Of a DNA stretch of 17,611 nucleotides, positions 15,282-17,611 are shown one piece after another (position 1 is the first letter of the stretch; each line of letters opens with the position of its first letter). Location: positions 1-17,611 of the forward strand of contig CAYGZA010000106.1 in the NCBI GenBank assembly GCA_964354135.1, in the 5' to 3' direction. Origin of the DNA: CAYGZA01 sp964354135. Lineage in GTDB: Bacteria > Planctomycetota > Planctomycetia > Pirellulales > Thermoguttaceae. Below the pieces are notes generated by a model, which was given only the letters and a program-made list of their open reading frames with translations, was not told the DNA's origin and made no database searches. A program made the position numbers and the translations under genes.

Positions 15282-15321
15282 ATCACACGACGAAGTTCCA
15301 ACCGCTTCAGACCCGTCCCGG

Positions 15322-15345
15322 GCCGGCAGGTTGCAGCCCGCCGGC
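15322..15345 (-). terminator. GC-rich hairpin between the Cys-rich gene and lipoprotein gene
   Basis: Nine-base arms (GCCGGCGGG with CCTGCCGGC, one G-U pair) enclose a 6-base loop. It lies about 120 bases after the stop of the Cys-rich gene and 79 bases before the lipoprotein start. No T-run follows, so it may only attenuate or stabilise the transcript. Confidence 0.3.
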
Positions 15346-15463
15346 TCTGTGCCAGCCAGGCGCTGGACCGGGGAAATTGCACCAGGAACGCGGCCGCCCG
15401 ACGGAGGCCGAATCGCGCAGGCCGTTCCGCTCGGCGCGCGGTGTCCCTGTGCGCGAGGTGCGA

Positions 15464-15997
15464 TTAGATCAAGAAGCGGCAGAGGGTGCTGAGCCGCTCA
15501 AGCGGCGTTTGCACCAAGGAGGGGAATCGCCAAGGATGGTGGGCCGAATGAATCCGGTGGTCGGTGCCGGTGCCCCACACCATCGCGACCGGCGCCGGCC
15601 CGCCGATATCCTGGGCCTTGAGCGAATTGCCCGTGGGCGGAAGTTGCGGAGCGCCCGGTCGATCTTGATGGCACGCGCAGATCGTCTTGCAGGTGCAACC
15701 CGCCGCGCTTGCGCAGCAGCCGGTCTTGGGACGCTCGGGGGAGCAGCAAGTCGCTCTGGCTTGGCAGCAGGTCCGCCCTTCCGTTACCCGCGGCTTGCAG
15801 TGGCGGCAACCCGGAGTGCGGGCTTCGGTCTGCCGGCCGGAAGCACCGCTGCCTGAGACCGCTCTCCGGCCGTCGGACTCGCGGCCTCCTGAAGTGCAGC
15901 CGCAGGTTCCCGCCGGCCAGGTCTCCAGCGGGACCAGCACGGCAGCCAGCCACACGAAGCCCTTGGATAACAGACTGCGGGAAAAAGACATGGCCAC
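15464..15997 (-). CDS. Exported 15-cysteine protein, first gene of the efflux operon
   Basis: This 177-residue protein is of no family I recognise. A signal peptide (about 5-30) is followed by Cys32-x-Cys34, a Gly/Ser/Arg linker, GCRHC (63-67), CCQARATCC (77-85), and a dense group CCASAAGCTCKTICAC (94-109). The remaining 68 residues are almost free of cysteine and end in PLERLSTLCRFLI. Fifteen cysteines in an exported protein beside a metal pump point to metal trapping, by inference. The start is taken as GTG at 15997 because GAGG lies 7 bases before it; ATG at 15991 would be 13 bases away. A promoter candidate with a dyad lies about 80 bases upstream. The layout CxC, then CC-x4/5-CxC-x3-C, then a long Cys-poor tail is shared with the gene at 5006-5404. 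Confidence 0.7.
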   Translation of the reverse strand: MAMSFSRSLLSKGFVWLAAVLVPLETWPAGTCGCTSGGRESDGRRAVSGSGASGRQTEARTPGCRHCKPRVTEGRTCCQARATCCSPERPKTGCCASAAGCTCKTICACHQDRPGAPQLPPTGNSLKAQDIGGPAPVAMVWGTGTDHRIHSAHHPWRFPSLVQTPLERLSTLCRFLI

Positions 15998-16063
15998 AAC
16001 GCCACCTCAGCCAACGCCGGAGGGCCACCCCGGGAGACAACTCCCCCGCCCGGCCGACACGGT

Positions 16064-16104
16064 AATCCTAGTGTAATCGTACCTCGCTTGCCCTAGACGG
16101 GCAA
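16064..16104 (-). promoter_or_regulatory. Promoter with dyad and direct repeat upstream of the efflux operon
   Basis: On the - strand a -35-like TTGCCC (16104-16099) and a -10-like TACGAT (16081-16076) are separated by exactly 17 bases, each matching the sigma70 consensus at 4 of 6. A perfect dyad, TTGCCC-N5-GGGCAA (16088-16104), covers the -35 element and the start of the spacer. A direct repeat GATTAC-N5-GATTAC (16078-16073 and 16067-16062) overlaps the -10 and the start region. Transcription would begin near 16069, leaving a leader of about 70 bases with a small GGGAG/CTCCC hairpin. The combination suggests a regulated promoter, but no regulator gene is in the window. Confidence 0.5.
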
Positions 16105-16223
16105 TGCCGCTTTCCCGCCCGTTCGGCTTTGACGCGGACCCGGACGCCGCCGCGGCCTTCGTCTGACGGTCGCAATTGTCTCCTGCAAAACGACTTAGAG
16201 CGTGCAGCGCCCCACACGCGCTG

Positions 16224-17453
16224 TTAGTCACTGGCCGGCTCTTCGACGGTGATCGCTACGCAGAACGGGGCGCATGGCGTGTCAGTGGTCGAAATGAAAT
16301 CGAGGTTGGAAACCTTCTTGGCCGGATGGGGATTCTCCCACACGCCGAGGAACAAGCGGAGTGTCAAACTGCTCTGTGCTGCGGAGAAGTTGCTCCCGGT
16401 CCAGGCCACTCGGCCTCGGGTGACGGGACGCCCTTGGTCGTTGTTCCACCAGTCGCGCATGTCCTCGCCGAAGGCGATCGGCATCGTCGCCGTGGAGCCG
16501 TCTTCGTAATGGACCATGTACTCGCCAATCCGCGTGCCGTCGCGGGTCTCGCCCGGCGGACCCTGCATGGCGTGCAGCACATAGAGCCTGGTGATCTTCC
16601 GATCCACGGCGATCCCTTCGACCTTCGCGGGCGCGTCCTTAAGATTGGTGCCCGCCAACTGGATCACCTTGTCCAGGACCCGGAACCTAACGCCCGCGAA
16701 GGCGTGCTCGCCCTGGGACACCTCGGCCAGGCCGTTGGCCGGGAAGGAGCCGCTGCCCGACATGGACGTGATATCCAGGTTCGTCTTGCCCGCGAGGTCC
16801 AGCGGAACGAGGTTACCCTTGGGCGGGATGGCGAGCTTGGGCACCTTGCGATCGATCTGGCTGCTCGACGCCGCAAGCCGCTCCGCGGTCTGGCTCATCT
16901 CGGCGGCGGCCCGCGACACGATCTCCTCCTCGCTCTTGCCGGCCACCTCGGCAAGATCCTTGAGCACCTCGGCCGCCTGGGCCCATTCGCCCATCAACTC
17001 CAGCTTCTCGCCCAGCGACTTCGCCAGACTCACGCCCACGGCCCCCTGGCCGCCATCGAGCTGCTCCTTGAGATAGGACTTCACGTCGGCGATCGTCTGC
17101 TTCTGCCCCACAGGATCGGCCTCGGCGAACGCGTAAACGCGGTTGACCAACAGGACGAACCTGGCCGCCTGGTGCGCCTCGGACTTCGGGTCCTTGTCGA
17201 GCTTGAGGACCTTCTCCGCCGCCTGCCCAAGCGCACCGCGGAACTTGCGGCGGTACTCGATGTCCTCCTCGGGCGAACTGGGCTGGTACGCGGAGAGCTG
17301 TTGGATGAACTTGACCAACTCCGCGGCGCCGCCGTCGGGCACGGCGTAGCGATCCGACCCCTGCTGAGCCGCGGCGGCCGGCAAGCCCAGCCAACTCCAG
17401 AGAGCCGCGGCCGTGACCACGGCGATCAGCACCAACCATCCTGTGTGTCTCAT
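16224..17453 (-). CDS. Secreted planctomycete-type protein with C-terminal beta-sandwich
   Basis: This is a 409-residue exported protein of unknown function. A signal peptide (about 1-30) precedes a helical, charged region (40-205) rich in Ala, Glu and Lys. The C-terminal part (213-403) has alternating beta strands: GVRFRVLDKVIQLAG, KITRLYVLHAMQG, then GEYMVHYEDGSTATMPIAFG followed by DMRDWW. This YxDGxxxxxPIxxGxDxRDWW pattern recalls a beta-sandwich module frequent in planctomycete secreted proteins, possibly carbohydrate-binding; that is inference from memory. Two cysteines, 394 and 398, are near the end. The start at 17453 is set by a GGGAGGAGG ribosome site just upstream. It is on the same strand as the efflux operon but separated by 226 bases and a separate promoter candidate, so it is probably an independent unit. 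Confidence 0.75.
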   Translation of the reverse strand: MRHTGWLVLIAVVTAAALWSWLGLPAAAAQQGSDRYAVPDGGAAELVKFIQQLSAYQPSSPEEDIEYRRKFRGALGQAAEKVLKLDKDPKSEAHQAARFVLLVNRVYAFAEADPVGQKQTIADVKSYLKEQLDGGQGAVGVSLAKSLGEKLELMGEWAQAAEVLKDLAEVAGKSEEEIVSRAAAEMSQTAERLAASSSQIDRKVPKLAIPPKGNLVPLDLAGKTNLDITSMSGSGSFPANGLAEVSQGEHAFAGVRFRVLDKVIQLAGTNLKDAPAKVEGIAVDRKITRLYVLHAMQGPPGETRDGTRIGEYMVHYEDGSTATMPIAFGEDMRDWWNNDQGRPVTRGRVAWTGSNFSAAQSSLTLRLFLGVWENPHPAKKVSNLDFISTTDTPCAPFCVAITVEEPASD

Positions 17454-17611
17454 GGGTTCCTCCTCCCAGAATGTGGCATGGCGTCGGTTGCACCGCCATG
17501 GTGAAATCAGCGCAATGCCCACGCTTCGCAAGGGCCTGCCACCCGGTCTTGTCGGCGCTCTAGTGCCGCTTTCAGTTCAAGAGTTTCGCGTTTTGGAAAA
17601 AGTGGCCGTTA

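Noticed and set aside
13385..15856. 823-codon open frame on the + strand opposite the efflux operon
   Set aside because: It crosses several well-supported - strand genes and their gaps, is rich in Arg, Pro and His, and has no motif. It is an antisense effect of GC-rich codons.
16176..17504. 442-codon + strand frame opposite the last gene
   Set aside because: The - strand frame has a signal peptide, a good ribosome site and beta-strand patterns; the + frame has none.

Overview
The window is GC-rich and appears to come from a planctomycete, probably a Pirellulales-like lineage. This is inferred from a heptamer tandem-repeat family, an HMBD-bearing CusB, long linkers in secreted proteins, and small cysteine-rich metal proteins. 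No rRNA, tRNA, CRISPR array, transposase or phage gene was seen. All ten main genes look intact.

Layout. (1) Positions 336-3126, + strand: a secreted SGNH/GDSL esterase and a secreted clan GH-A glycoside hydrolase, separated by an array of 7-bp repeats that reverses orientation halfway. (2) Positions 3161-4663, - strand: a TolC/CusC-like outer-membrane lipoprotein. Its N-terminal linker is encoded by another array of the same kind of 7-bp repeat. (3) Positions 5006-7306, + strand: a small Cys-rich exported protein, csrA, and a membrane-bound HAMP-SpoIIE (RsbU-type) phosphatase. (4) Positions 15997-7362, - strand: a probable metal-efflux operon. In transcription order it holds a 15-cysteine exported protein, a small lipoprotein, a His-rich exported protein, a 21-codon ORF, cusB, cusA and a TerC-family membrane protein. 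(5) Positions 17453-16224, - strand: a secreted planctomycete-type protein of unknown function.

How the genes may work together. The CusA/CusB-type permease and adaptor would pump a metal from periplasm or cytoplasm to the outside through an outer-membrane factor, probably the lipoprotein at 3161-4663. No CusF was found. Instead, three neighbouring proteins (the lipoprotein, the His-rich protein and the C-terminus of CusB) carry the same YHS/TRASH-like cysteine module, with a CPVTG motif, an LGSMG motif and a CCxGC motif. I propose that this module is the shared metal-handing unit of the system. Two exported Cys-rich proteins with matching cysteine spacing lie at 5006-5404 and 15464-15997, and the DNA in front of each carries a similar 12-bp element. 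The first gene of the efflux operon has a plausible sigma70-type promoter with a perfect dyad across its -35 element. The permease keeps a CusA-like TM4 signature but seems to have lost two of the three metal-binding methionines of E. coli CusA, so the metal is not certain.

The points most worth following are the three-copy cysteine module, the heptamer array inside the outer-membrane factor (which could act as a frame switch), and the pair of Cys-rich proteins.
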